In this document: piece after piece, positions 25,737-34,566 of the stretch | How the letters are laid out: each line of letters opens with the position of its first letter | How positions within the stretch are numbered: position 1 is the first letter of the stretch | Assembly (NCBI RefSeq): GCF_002632875.1 | Contig: NZ_NJCX01000009.1 | Coordinates: forward strand, 1-64,000 | DNA from: Xenorhabdus kozodoii | Lineage (GTDB): Bacteria > Pseudomonadota > Gammaproteobacteria > Enterobacterales > Enterobacteriaceae | Length of the DNA stretch: 64,000 bases | Reading direction: 5' to 3' | Notes under the pieces: generated by a model | Seen by the model: the letters and a program-made list of their open reading frames with translations, nothing else | Databases searched by the model: none | Told to the model about the DNA's origin: nothing | Made by a program: the position numbers and the translations under genes

Positions 25737-25802
25737 AGTGAAGCCCTCCGATGTAACAAAGTGATTGTGTTTCTATCCAGTCAAGAAAATCCTCATGCAG
25801 TG

Positions 25803-26096
25803 TTAGCCAGTTTTCCGGTCTGAGCGGTACAACATTTTGTGTTCGGCACCATCAGGGGAGAGAGTTGGGCTAATTTGACCAGACTCAGGAGCAGTCTTAT
25901 CGGTCATTAGCCACAAGGTGTATTTTTCAAATTTAGGGTGGTTGGTGATTTGAAGAACTGTACTTAATCCGGGAGAAGAATGATCTCCCTCGTAATTCTT
26001 CAAAGTGCTTAAGGGGATGTTTGTTAGTTCGCAAAATTTAATTTGTGTTAATCCTTCGGCTTTACGTATAGCTCGAATTTTTTGTGACATATTCAT
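25803..26096 (-). CDS. C: P2 C-type immunity repressor
   Basis: 97 residues. An XRE-type HTH (GLTQIKFCELTNIPLSTLKN) is followed by a dimerisation tail KYTLWLMTDKTAPESGQISP that matches the P2 C protein (KYTLWFMTNQIAPESGQI). It has no protease domain, so, like P2, this prophage should not be induced by repressor self-cleavage. It faces cox across the operator region. Confidence 0.92.
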   Translation of the reverse strand: MNMSQKIRAIRKAEGLTQIKFCELTNIPLSTLKNYEGDHSSPGLSTVLQITNHPKFEKYTLWLMTDKTAPESGQISPTLSPDGAEHKMLYRSDRKTG

Positions 26097-26120
26097 TGTT
26101 GACAGGTTCCAAAACTGAGA

Positions 26121-26161
26121 CTAAAATCCCTAAAGGTTTTAGAAGTGAGACCTTTTAGGGA
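26121..26161. promoter_or_regulatory. Operator region between C and cox
   Basis: CTAAAATCCCTAAAGGTTTTAG at 26121-26142 carries CTAAAA/TTTTAG arms. TCCCTAAAGGT (26127-26137) recurs inverted as ACCTTTTAGGGA (26150-26161). These are the expected sites for C (and possibly Cox) at the divergent Pe/Pc promoters. Confidence 0.6.
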
Positions 26162-26287
26162 GTGAAAAAGCCTAGCGTCGCCAGTAGAAGCAACTCTAAG
26201 CATCTGACTAATCAGATTAGCAAATGAACCTGAAAAATACGAGGTTTCTAATTGAAGCTATTAAGGTTATGGAAAGGAAGGTGAACA

Positions 26288-26590
26288 GTGATAGAAAAAA
26301 ATGACGATGGGTATATGCAGGTTTATTACCCAGTAGATGCAGTCCCTTATCAGAAATTTGCTGACTTAATAGGTAAAACACATGCTGCTGTTGGGGGGAT
26401 GATTGAAAAGGGTAAGTTGCCAATTATTCCGTGGCGGGATCCTGACGTGAAATCACGGGATGGTGTGGCTGTGAAAAAACGTGGTGAAAACTGGGTTTAT
26501 ATACCTGAATTCAATAGAGCGATGCGCGACGCTTATTTGAATCGTCCAAAAGAAGTCCGTGATGCGTGGTTGTTGTGGATTGGTTTGTAA
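26288..26590 (+). CDS. cox: Cox-type regulator and excisionase
   Basis: 100 residues from GTG 26288 behind GGAAGGTGAACA. DAVPYQKFADLIGKTHAAVG plus MIEKGKLPIIPW, then WVYIPEFNRAMRDAYLNRPK and RDAWLLWIGL align end to end with P2 Cox. In P2 the protein represses the C promoter and directs excision by Int. Confidence 0.92.
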   Translation: MIEKNDDGYMQVYYPVDAVPYQKFADLIGKTHAAVGGMIEKGKLPIIPWRDPDVKSRDGVAVKKRGENWVYIPEFNRAMRDAYLNRPKEVRDAWLLWIGL

Positions 26591-26611
26591 GTTAACTAAT
26601 GAGAGTAAACA

Positions 26612-27052
26612 ATGAAAAACTTAACTCCCCTGGAACGTGTAGGACTGCAATTATCCATAATAAATCGTTTGCAGGATGTTTTTATTGATATCAAATCCGA
26701 ACTTGACATCACGCCAGAATTTATTCAGGAAGCGTTGGCGCGGTTTATGTCAATAGCTACGGGTGACAGTTATCACATTACTAAATCTGTGCGGGTTGGA
26801 TTTGGGGAGTTGCAGTCTATTAGTACCAATATCACTGTGCCGGAACCTGTGAGGGAGCCGCTGGCGCCATGCTGTAAGTATTATGTTCCTAAGCTCGGCG
26901 ATAAAGAATTTACTGACGAGCTTGAATGGTATGAAGATGAATATGATTACAGGTACTTAGATGGCGGCTTTATTCATCTCGACCGCGAATCCGCCGAAAT
27001 TCATGCGCGGGCAATAATGTCCCTGACCGGTAAAAATAATATCAATAAATAA
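26612..27052 (+). CDS. Early prophage protein, unknown
   Basis: 146 residues in the place where CII-like or Orf78-type early genes lie. Helical N-terminal half (LERVGLQLSIINRLQDVF). A Cys-Cys-Lys-Tyr-Tyr and Glu/Asp/Tyr-rich segment (ELEWYEDEYDYRY) in the second half, then a final helix. Family not recognised. Part of the early operon starting at cox. Confidence 0.7.
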   Translation: MKNLTPLERVGLQLSIINRLQDVFIDIKSELDITPEFIQEALARFMSIATGDSYHITKSVRVGFGELQSISTNITVPEPVREPLAPCCKYYVPKLGDKEFTDELEWYEDEYDYRYLDGGFIHLDRESAEIHARAIMSLTGKNNINK

Positions 27053-27078
27053 TTACCATAAAGGTAACAACAAACAAA

Positions 27079-27315
27079 ATGCCAATATTGCTACCAACAC
27101 CAGTGGAATTAAACAAAGGGCGGATTAAATTTGGTGCGTTATTAATTCGCCCGTTACGTCCCAGCGCCGTTTGTTTGTTCACACGTTATCAAATCGAGGA
27201 CGGTGAATATTCATACGGTAAATTTGATTCCAAATCTGAGGCGCTGAAATTTTGTCAGCAGTTATACGAGAGGCGATTAAATGAACCAATTAACGCGGGT
27301 GCAACATCAATATAA
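27079..27315 (+). CDS. Small early prophage protein
   Basis: 78 residues with a short beta-rich core ending in SKSEALKFCQQLYERRL, which resembles small phage proteins of the DUF1837/YdaS-neighbour kind only in size. No call is possible. Its 3' end overlaps the next small gene by 35 nt, as in tightly packed early operons. Confidence 0.6.
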   Translation: MPILLPTPVELNKGRIKFGALLIRPLRPSAVCLFTRYQIEDGEYSYGKFDSKSEALKFCQQLYERRLNEPINAGATSI

Positions 27316-27448
27316 GGTTACGGGTGGTGATTTTAATATTAATACCAAAGTAACTGGTACAAATAAAAAAGAAAACCCATTGATGATGACATTAGTTTCA
27401 ATTGGGTTAGCGACAACCCTGTTAACCCCGTTATTATCCATATTGTGA
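27281..27448 (+). CDS. Small early protein with C-terminal membrane helix (55 aa)
   Basis: ATG at 27281 inside the preceding gene, preceded by GAGAGGCGATTAA. The residues are polar up to GTNKKENP, then MMTLVSIGLATTLLTPLLSIL, a single membrane span at the C-terminus. Stop at 27446-27448, 9 nt before the next gene. Tail-anchored topology; role unknown. Confidence 0.55.
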   Translation: MNQLTRVQHQYKVTGGDFNINTKVTGTNKKENPLMMTLVSIGLATTLLTPLLSIL

Positions 27449-27457
27449 GGTGATGCA

Positions 27458-27814
27458 ATGGCGAATACTGAACCGTGCCGCGCTGTAGCATTAACGCTGG
27501 ATGAGAAAATTGATGGTTTGAATAAATCCGCCGCCCTGCGCGCAAAATTTTTCGTTGATAAAAACTCAAATAGCCAACTGGCCGATTTTATTGAAACGAT
27601 GCGTGACCGTACAAATAACCGCGTCAGAAATAATGAGCGAATGTTGCATTTAATTTTTCATTTGGCGGGTATTGATAAATCACGTTTCGATATCCGGTTT
27701 AATGAATTTACACCTGACGAAATCCGCTCGTTAATTCTTGCAATCAATCAACTTAAGGCGCTGGCATCAATATTACCGGATAAATTAATATTGCCGGAAT
27801 TAATATCACATTAA
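27458..27814 (+). CDS. DUF5347-like early prophage protein
   Basis: 118 residues, all-helical. LTLDEKIDGLNKSAALRAKF and HLIFHLAGIDKSRFDIRFNE match what I recall of DUF5347, a family found in P2-like prophages of Xenorhabdus and Photorhabdus. Preceded by GTGAGGTGATGC. Function unknown. Confidence 0.65.
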   Translation: MANTEPCRAVALTLDEKIDGLNKSAALRAKFFVDKNSNSQLADFIETMRDRTNNRVRNNERMLHLIFHLAGIDKSRFDIRFNEFTPDEIRSLILAINQLKALASILPDKLILPELISH

Positions 27815-27890
27815 TTTATCGATTTAATTTAATTGTTTTTATGTGCCAACGCGCAGGGATTTTTATTACCTAAAAACAGGAAACAGAACA

Positions 27891-28085
27891 ATGGATATAG
27901 AACAACTGATAAAAATAAACAGAGAAGATGAGCGCAAGGCCATGGCCGAACGCTCTGCTTCTCGTCTGGAAAATATCGCCTCACATATTTTGGCGAATAA
28001 ATTGGATCATGCCGCGTCAGCCGAATTATTGATGAGTGAGGCTGAGAATATCGAGCATCAGGCGCAGGAGCTGGAATATGTCTAG
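27891..28085 (+). CDS. DUF2732-like early protein
   Basis: 64 residues from ATG 27891 (MDIEQLIKINREDERKAM), chosen over an upstream start because this is where similarity to the P2-phage DUF2732 family begins. Amphipathic helices with SRLENIASHILANKLDHAAS and AELLMSEAENIEHQ. Its stop overlaps the start of the next gene (ATGTCTAG). Confidence 0.7.
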   Translation: MDIEQLIKINREDERKAMAERSASRLENIASHILANKLDHAASAELLMSEAENIEHQAQELEYV

Positions 28086-28299
28086 GCAAATCGATGGCGC
28101 CTGTGAGTGTGCCGCCGAAATACTGGAACGCCGGATAGCCGCCCATGTTAACCGTCCGGTCGGGGTTGCCGCGTTTGTGTGTGAAGACTGCGATCAGCCA
28201 ATCCCTGAGCAGCGCCGCCGGGTGATTGCCGGTGTGACCCGCTGTGTGCCCTGCCAGGATGTCTTTGAACTGAAACAACAACATTATCGGAGTGTGTGA
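28078..28299 (+). CDS. TraR/DksA-type zinc finger protein
   Basis: 73 residues. Helical N-terminus and a C4 zinc finger CEDCDQPIP ... RCVPCQ, typical for phage TraR/DksA proteins that bind the secondary channel of RNA polymerase. Start ATG 28078 overlaps the previous stop. P2-type phages carry a similar small gene here. It probably tunes host transcription during infection. Confidence 0.85.
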   Translation: MSRQIDGACECAAEILERRIAAHVNRPVGVAAFVCEDCDQPIPEQRRRVIAGVTRCVPCQDVFELKQQHYRSV

Positions 28300-28703
28300 T
28301 GGATAATCTTCGCTTTGTTAACATTGATAAAAACGCATTTGATATCATCATCAATAATAAAAACCATTGTATCGGTGTTGTCGAAGGTCGTGGCGACGAT
28401 GTTGATTTTATAACGTTAGAAAGATTCAATAACTTTTTTATTATTAAAAGTCTCGACATCGACATTGAACATATTTTTGATAATCAATATTTACCGATCG
28501 ACCTCAACAGTGGTGATTACGTCGTACTCACTCAGGAAGGCGGGTATGACTGGCTGGATGATATCGACCGCCGAACCACTTTACTCATTGATGACGCCCA
28601 TCATTTTCAGGGTGGACCAGATAGTCCCCGTGTTTCATTTTATGAATATTCCGTGTTAACCCCTGATTATTTTTTTTATGAGGGGGCTGACAATGGCAAA
28701 TAA
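28299..28703 (+). CDS. Unknown early prophage protein
   Basis: 134 residues, strongly acidic (many Asp in GRGDDVDFI, GYDWLDDIDRR, LLIDDAHHF). No known domain. Translated from ATG 28299 with CGGAG upstream. Its 3' end overlaps the dam start by 11 nt, implying coupled translation. Confidence 0.65.
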   Translation: MDNLRFVNIDKNAFDIIINNKNHCIGVVEGRGDDVDFITLERFNNFFIIKSLDIDIEHIFDNQYLPIDLNSGDYVVLTQEGGYDWLDDIDRRTTLLIDDAHHFQGGPDSPRVSFYEYSVLTPDYFFYEGADNGK

Positions 28704-29499
28704 AACCATCCTCAAATGGGCGGGTTCTAAATCCCGTATTATGGATAAATTGCTGCCCCACCTGTCTGCGGGTCGTCGGCTGGTTGAGCCGTTCGTCGGT
28801 TCCTGCGCGGTCATGATGAATACAGATTATCCGGCCTATTTTATTGCCGATATCAATAACGATTTGATTCATTTATATCGCGCGATTTTGTGGGACGTTG
28901 AGCGTTTTATTGATGAATCGAGCAAATTTTTCAGCGAGGGCAATCGTCAGGATACATATTATCGGCACCGTTCTGATTTTAATACCTGTGCGAAAGCTAA
29001 GCTGTTTCTTTACCTGAACCGCCACGGTTATAACGGCCTATGTCGCTATAATGCGGCCGGACAATTTAACGTTCCTTTTGGGCGCTACAAAAAACCGTAT
29101 TTTCCTGAACATGAAATCCGGGCATTTTATGAAAAGGCGCAGTATTGTGAGGTTAATATGTCCTGTTTAGCGTGGCAGGACACGTTAACGCTCGTTGATT
29201 ATGGTGATGTGGTTTATTGTGATCCGCCCTATTTAACGAATATGGGGGCGTTTACCCAGTATTATCAGTCTGCTTTTACTCCCGCCGATCATGAGCTGTT
29301 GGCCGTGAATTTACATACGCTGAATAACGATCTCGGCGTGCCTGTTACTGTTTCTAACTCGATTGCCGCCAAAGAGCTGTATGCCGACCTCGGTTTCACC
29401 ATCCACGAAATCGATGCCCCGCGCACCATTGCCGCTAATGGCAACCGTCAACCGGCGAGAGAAATCATTGCGGTGTTGGAGGGGCGCCATGATGGATAG
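28693..29499 (+). CDS. dam: Dam-type adenine-N6 DNA methyltransferase
   Basis: 268 residues from ATG 28693, where family similarity begins (ILKWAGSKSRIM). The AdoMet motif FVGSC follows, then the target-specific region LNRHGYNGLCRYN and the catalytic DPPY at about 176-179. It would methylate GATC on phage DNA. It overlaps the next gene by 11 nt. Confidence 0.92.
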   Translation: MANKTILKWAGSKSRIMDKLLPHLSAGRRLVEPFVGSCAVMMNTDYPAYFIADINNDLIHLYRAILWDVERFIDESSKFFSEGNRQDTYYRHRSDFNTCAKAKLFLYLNRHGYNGLCRYNAAGQFNVPFGRYKKPYFPEHEIRAFYEKAQYCEVNMSCLAWQDTLTLVDYGDVVYCDPPYLTNMGAFTQYYQSAFTPADHELLAVNLHTLNNDLGVPVTVSNSIAAKELYADLGFTIHEIDAPRTIAANGNRQPAREIIAVLEGRHDG

Positions 29500-30496
29500 T
29501 CGCTGTTACGCTGAAAACACCATTAATGTGATCACGGTTTCCGGTGGAAAAGATAGCCTGGCTCAGTGGTTACTGGCGATTGAGAACGGTGTACCGCATG
29601 TTGCTGTGTTTGCCGATACCGGCCATGAGCACCCCCAAACAATGAAATATCTGGATTATCTGGAAAATAGACTGGGTAAAATTCAGCGGGTTTCGGCTGA
29701 TTTCGCCAGTCAGATAAAAAATAAACGTGAGTTCATCAAATCACGCTGGCCTGTCAGTTTGGTCGAAGAGTGCGGTATGTCACCTGCTCAGGCGGAAAAA
29801 CGCATTATTGCTGCGCTCAAGACGCTGTTTCCTACCGGTAGCCCATTTTTGGATCTGTGTATGCTAAAAGGCCGTTTTCCATCTACGAAAGCGCGTTTTT
29901 GTACGTTCGAACTTAAGCATAAGCCCATTGCTGAGCAGGTTGTTGCCCCGCTGTTATCCCAGTTCGATGAGGTGATTTTATGGCAGGGTGTCAGGGCGCA
30001 GGAATCACCATCCCGCGCTGCGTTGCCAGAATGGGAATCGGATATTGATAATACGGCGGGGCTGTCTGCCTATCGTCCGATCCTGTCATGGACACATGAG
30101 CAGGTTTTTGCCCTGGCGAAAAAACACGGTATTAAACCGAATCCGCTTTATCAGCAGGGGTGTTCGCGCGTGGGCTGTATGCCGTGTATTCACGCCCGCA
30201 AATCTGAGCTGGCCGAAATATTTACCCGTTTCCCAGGTGAAATCGCCCGTGTTGCCCGCTGGGAGCGCATGGTTGCCGCCTGTTCGCGTCACGGAAACTC
30301 GACGTTTTTCCCGTCCCATCAAGACCCTGTGAAACAGCAGCGCCGGATTGAGTGCGTGACGCTGTCGTCACACGGTATCGAGACCTATCGTGATTGGGCG
30401 ATGACCACCAGGGGGGGCGTCAGTTTGATTTATTGGCCGATGAAAATTCACAACAGGCGTGTAGCTCAGTGTATGCCGGGGTTTGCGAGTGAGTGA
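29489..30496 (+). CDS. PAPS-reductase/DndC-like PP-loop protein
   Basis: 335 residues from ATG 29489. The ATP-pyrophosphatase PP-loop SGGKDS is at 18-23, followed by FADTGHEHPQT and a C-terminal half with cysteine pairs (RFCTFELKHKP, GCSRVGCMPCIHARK) like the Fe-S ligands of the CysH/DndC group. It overlaps dam and is followed closely by gene A. CysH-like enzymes activate sulfur compounds. In phages the role is unproven; DNA or tRNA thio-modification is a possibility. Confidence 0.85.
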   Translation: MMDSRCYAENTINVITVSGGKDSLAQWLLAIENGVPHVAVFADTGHEHPQTMKYLDYLENRLGKIQRVSADFASQIKNKREFIKSRWPVSLVEECGMSPAQAEKRIIAALKTLFPTGSPFLDLCMLKGRFPSTKARFCTFELKHKPIAEQVVAPLLSQFDEVILWQGVRAQESPSRAALPEWESDIDNTAGLSAYRPILSWTHEQVFALAKKHGIKPNPLYQQGCSRVGCMPCIHARKSELAEIFTRFPGEIARVARWERMVAACSRHGNSTFFPSHQDPVKQQRRIECVTLSSHGIETYRDWAMTTRGGVSLIYWPMKIHNRRVAQCMPGFASE

Positions 30497-30809
30497 CGCT
30501 ATCATCCTTGATCCCAAAAACGGGGTTTACATCACGGATACCCGTTTTGCGGTTGTGGTTCATGAGAAACACCCCGGCAAGCTGGCGCTGTTGCAGGTCA
30601 ACGCCTATGACGGCATTTACTCGCTGGTCGGCTGGCATGACAGTGACGTGTCGCTGGTTGCTGAACTGGTGAACCTGCATGTGTCGCATATTAAGTGCGG
30701 TTTGCGCTCTGTGAAGGACTATCTGGATACCGTGGCGGTGATCACGCAGCGCTGCCAGACCGCGTTGAATCTTTTGAATCCTGATACGTATGGCGGCATT
30801 GTTGCATGA
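30489..30809 (+). CDS. Unknown early prophage protein
   Basis: 106 residues from GTG 30489, overlapping the previous stop by 8 nt and the A start by 4 nt. A beta-rich first half (YITDTRFAVVVHEK) and a helical second half (VKDYLDTVAVITQRCQTALN). No family recognised; the double overlap indicates a real, translationally coupled gene. Confidence 0.65.
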   Translation: MSDAIILDPKNGVYITDTRFAVVVHEKHPGKLALLQVNAYDGIYSLVGWHDSDVSLVAELVNLHVSHIKCGLRSVKDYLDTVAVITQRCQTALNLLNPDTYGGIVA

Positions 30810-33163
30810 GCAGTCGCCTGGTGAATTTTAATATCCTGCCCGAAGCTGAACCCGCCAATGGGCAGTATGCCTATTGGTGGAATGCCCCGCGGCATCAGGC
30901 TGTTGCCGGTTTTGAAAGACCGCTTTCCCGTGAAAGAATGATTCAGGGGCAAGCGATTTTGGCAGATATCGAATCCCTGCCACGCATTCTGCGCTATCCC
31001 TATCAAAAACGTTACGAAAAGACGCTGAAAGAACAAGGTATTCTGAAAGCCCAAGATTTTCTGTATTTCGATTTCCATCAAAAATTCTGGCCGCGCATTA
31101 TGGCCGTGACCCGTCGTTTTGAGATGGATACCCACGCCACGCTGACGGCCACGGCTCGTATTTCCACCGAAATCAGCCAGTTTAACCGCCTGCCGGATCT
31201 GCATGACAAGCCGCTAAAAAAACTGGCGGCTCAAATCGCCGCCGGATTCTTTACGTTGTTTGAGCTGTATTGTGATCAGTGCATCGCTCAGGCGGATGGC
31301 GATAAAGAAGCTATCTATCAGATACGCAACCTGTCCCTGATTTACGGCGAACTGGCGAAGATTGCTTGCGGACTGCATGTCACGCCTGCGCATTACGCCC
31401 GTTACCTGAAAGGTGCGTTGCAACAAAAAGATGTGATTGCCGCGGTATCCCGTCTGGTGAATGACGATTTTTGGTATCGCCAGCTTAAGGCACACCGTAC
31501 CCGCTGGCGTGAAGCACTGCTGATTGCCGCGATGGCGGTCAATAAAAACCGTTCCCCATATGCCAGTCGGCAGGCCATACAGGAGGTGAAATCACAGCGT
31601 CTTTCCAATATGCAATATCTGCAAACCATGGATATTGAGGACGTGGCAACGGGCGAGCGCTTTGATCTGGTTGACAAGGTGATGTCGAGCATTTCTAACC
31701 CGGAAATTCGCCGGATGGAATTAATGTCCCAGATTGCCGGCATTGAACGGGTGGCGACAGCCCGTGGCGATATCGGGATGTTTGTCACTATCACCACGCC
31801 GTCAAAATATCACCCCACCCGCTTGATGGGGAAAGACAAGATTGCCGTGCTCAATAGTAGCTGGGCGAATGAAGCCTATACGCCAAAAGACGGCCAGCGT
31901 TATCTGGTGCGGGTCTGGGCGAAAATCCGCACGGCGTTTAAAGATGCCGGATTGAATGTCTATGGCGTCCGCGTGGTCGAGCCTCATCATGATGGTACTC
32001 CGCACTGGCATTTATTGCTGTTTACCGATAAGGCCAGCCGTGCAGCGGCTGTTGAGATTATGCGAAAAAAAGCCTTGCAGGAAGACGGCGATGAACGGGG
32101 TGCCAAAAAGTACCGCTTTGAGTGCCGGCACATGAATAAAGGCGGTGCCGTGGGCTATATCGCGAAATACATCGCCAAGAATATTGACGGTTACGCGTTG
32201 GACGGCCTGATTGATCAGGAAACGGGCAAGCCGTTAAAAGATGCCGCCGCGGCAGTGACCGCGTGGGCGTCCACATGGCGTATCCCGCAATTTCATTTCT
32301 ATAACCTGCCCTCAAAAGGGGCGTATCGCGAGTGCCGTCGCCTGCGCAGTATCAGCATTGCTGACCAAATGGGTGAGATCGCCGAAAAGGTCAGGGCGGC
32401 GGCGGATCAGGGTGACTTTGAAAACTACATTCTGTCACAGGGTGGCCCCTGTACGCCGCGTGATCAGCAGACTATTCGTGTTGCGCGTGAGGTCAGCGAC
32501 AAACTCAATCCGTATGACGAGGCCGTTTCCAGCGTGGTCGGTATTTACGCGCAACTCAATCCGGCCGCGGGCGTGGTGAAAACACGCGAGCGGGAGTATC
32601 GCATCGTCAAAAAACACAGCGGCCAAAGTCCGGACGCGGGTTTTGATCTTTTAAAAAGCGCCATCGGCGCGCCTCGGAGTCCTGTCAATAACTGTGGATC
32701 AGGGGATTGGCAGGCATTGGGGAACCGTCCTGATTTCCCCGCTAATTTAAGCGGCAAAGCGTTATCGGATGTTCTCCAATGGGGACGGGCAACAGAAATA
32801 AACGCGGCTGAGAATAGCGTACAGCGCGAAGAAATCGGCCTTTCGGGGCAACGGGTTATCTCACGCATCACATTAACGCCAAAAGAAGCGGCGTTATTGC
32901 CGGAAGTGATGAACTTTACTGCGTCAATGGGTTGCCCCATCAGCAATAAAACGCTCGGCATGATGTTTGTTAACGGCATGAGTATCAGTTTTGACGGCCA
33001 GAGGCTGCGGTTCAGTGAAGGCGAAGTCAGATTGATGGATACGGACGCGGAGCAGGAACGGAAGCAACGCGAGTTTGAGTCTCGCAAACAGGCGCGCCGC
33101 GAGGCATTGCGGCAGCGGATTAAGAATCTTGGAGTTCGGGAAATGAGGAAAAACCTATCGTGA
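30806..33163 (+). CDS. A: Replication initiator A (rolling-circle endonuclease)
   Basis: 785 residues, P2 gpA size. The HUH metal motif is HHDGTPHWHLLLF (about 394-405). The active tyrosines lie in YIAKYIAKNIDGY (about 450-458) with the two-tyrosine spacing of the superfamily 1 enzymes. It nicks the phage origin (in P2 inside gene A) and stays linked to the 5' end to start rolling-circle replication. The stop overlaps the dcm start. Confidence 0.93.
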   Translation: MSSRLVNFNILPEAEPANGQYAYWWNAPRHQAVAGFERPLSRERMIQGQAILADIESLPRILRYPYQKRYEKTLKEQGILKAQDFLYFDFHQKFWPRIMAVTRRFEMDTHATLTATARISTEISQFNRLPDLHDKPLKKLAAQIAAGFFTLFELYCDQCIAQADGDKEAIYQIRNLSLIYGELAKIACGLHVTPAHYARYLKGALQQKDVIAAVSRLVNDDFWYRQLKAHRTRWREALLIAAMAVNKNRSPYASRQAIQEVKSQRLSNMQYLQTMDIEDVATGERFDLVDKVMSSISNPEIRRMELMSQIAGIERVATARGDIGMFVTITTPSKYHPTRLMGKDKIAVLNSSWANEAYTPKDGQRYLVRVWAKIRTAFKDAGLNVYGVRVVEPHHDGTPHWHLLLFTDKASRAAAVEIMRKKALQEDGDERGAKKYRFECRHMNKGGAVGYIAKYIAKNIDGYALDGLIDQETGKPLKDAAAAVTAWASTWRIPQFHFYNLPSKGAYRECRRLRSISIADQMGEIAEKVRAAADQGDFENYILSQGGPCTPRDQQTIRVAREVSDKLNPYDEAVSSVVGIYAQLNPAAGVVKTREREYRIVKKHSGQSPDAGFDLLKSAIGAPRSPVNNCGSGDWQALGNRPDFPANLSGKALSDVLQWGRATEINAAENSVQREEIGLSGQRVISRITLTPKEAALLPEVMNFTASMGCPISNKTLGMMFVNGMSISFDGQRLRFSEGEVRLMDTDAEQERKQREFESRKQARREALRQRIKNLGVREMRKNLS

Positions 33164-34365
33164 CTATGTGTTTCGGCTCGGTGTGTTCTGGGATTGAGGC
33201 AGTCAGCGTGGCATGGGAGCCGCTGGGTATGGTTCCGGCGTGGTTCAGTGAAATTGAAAAATTCCCCAGTGCAGTACTGCGCTACCACTGGCCGCATGTC
33301 CGTAATCTGGGGGATATGACCCAGCTACCTGCCATGATTGCCAAAAATCAGGCCGATGCGCCGGATATTCTGGTCGGCGGCACACCCTGTCAGGCGTTCA
33401 GCATTGCAGGCCTGCGTAACGGGCTGGGTGATGAACGGGGAAAACTAACATTAACATTCGTGGAGTTGGCAAATGTCATTGATTCAGTCAGAGCAGCAAA
33501 CGGCGAACAGCCATCTATCATCGTCTGGGAAAATGTGCCAGGTGTATTATCCAGCCCCGACAATGCCTTTGGCTGCTTTCTTGCAGGCCTTGCCGGAGAA
33601 GATGAGCCATTGCAGCCGTCAGGGAAACGCTGGACAAACGCGGGTTATGTGTCTGGCCCCCAACGGACTGTTGCCTGGCGAGTGCTCGACGCTCAATATT
33701 TCGGAGTCGCCCAACGACGCCGTCGTGTGTTTGTTGTCGCAAGTGCTCGAAATGGATTCTGTCCCGCCAAAGTACTTTTTGAGTCAGGCAGCATGTGCCG
33801 GCATTCTGAACCGGGCAGAACGACGGGGAAAGAAGTTACCGCCCGCACTGGAAGTGGCGCTGTTATCGGTAGTCACCGGGGCACAAGGTTAAACCCATAC
33901 CCGATATTAAACCGGTGTCATCATGGCCGCGAACGGGTCGCAACATATCGGCAAATTTCATTTGGTGCGTATCAAACAGATGATATTTCGTCGACGTTAA
34001 AATCCAGAGATGCAAAAAGCGCGACGGATTTGGTGGCAATAGCACTGGCAGGCAACATGATAAACCGGGCGCCCCAGAATGGCGGTAATGGTATCGGCTA
34101 TCACCCTGAAATTTCCTACACACTGACCACAACCGATGTTCATGGCGTGAATTATGGCTATGCCGTGCGCCGTTTAACCCCTGTGGAGTGCGAGCGGTTG
34201 CAGGGATTCCCGGATAATCACACCCGAATCCCTTGGAATGGCAAAACAGCAGGACGTTGTCCTGACGGCCATCGTTATCGGGCAATCGGCAACTCAATGG
34301 CTGTGCCTGTGATGGCATGGATTGGGAAGCGAATTTTGATGCAGATGCAGATGAGGCAACAATGA
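33160..34365 (+). CDS. dcm: C5-cytosine DNA methyltransferase
   Basis: 401 residues from GTG 33160. Motif I is FGSVCSGIEAVSVAWEPLG, motif IV GGTPCQAFSIAG with the catalytic Cys near 76, motif VI WENVPGVL, motif VIII QRRRRVF. Motif IX/X at the C-terminus reads RRLTPVECERLQGFP and RAIGNSMAVPV. No restriction gene is nearby, so it probably shields phage DNA from host enzymes. It is the second methyltransferase of this operon. Confidence 0.93.
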   Translation: MTMCFGSVCSGIEAVSVAWEPLGMVPAWFSEIEKFPSAVLRYHWPHVRNLGDMTQLPAMIAKNQADAPDILVGGTPCQAFSIAGLRNGLGDERGKLTLTFVELANVIDSVRAANGEQPSIIVWENVPGVLSSPDNAFGCFLAGLAGEDEPLQPSGKRWTNAGYVSGPQRTVAWRVLDAQYFGVAQRRRRVFVVASARNGFCPAKVLFESGSMCRHSEPGRTTGKEVTARTGSGAVIGSHRGTRLNPYPILNRCHHGRERVATYRQISFGAYQTDDISSTLKSRDAKSATDLVAIALAGNMINRAPQNGGNGIGYHPEISYTLTTTDVHGVNYGYAVRRLTPVECERLQGFPDNHTRIPWNGKTAGRCPDGHRYRAIGNSMAVPVMAWIGKRILMQMQMRQQ

Positions 34366-34562
34366 AAAAACTGACAACAGCCAGTGAGTTATTGAGATGT
34401 GATTTGGATATGCACTGTGCTCGCTATAAAAAATGGCGACAGAATACCCGCAATCAACCCGGCCAGCGTGCGCCTAAAATGAACCTGTCACGTCGGGATC
34501 GGGTATTGCGACAGATAGTTAAACGTGATTTAGCGGCAGGAATGCCTATTTTTAGAGGATAA
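34362..34562 (+). CDS. Small basic prophage protein
   Basis: 66 residues from ATG 34362 (ATGA overlap with the dcm stop). Very basic (CARYKKWRQNTRNQ, RRDRVLRQIVKRDL), so nucleic-acid contact is likely. No named family. Confidence 0.65.
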   Translation: MKKLTTASELLRCDLDMHCARYKKWRQNTRNQPGQRAPKMNLSRRDRVLRQIVKRDLAAGMPIFRG

Positions 34563-34566
34563 ATAA

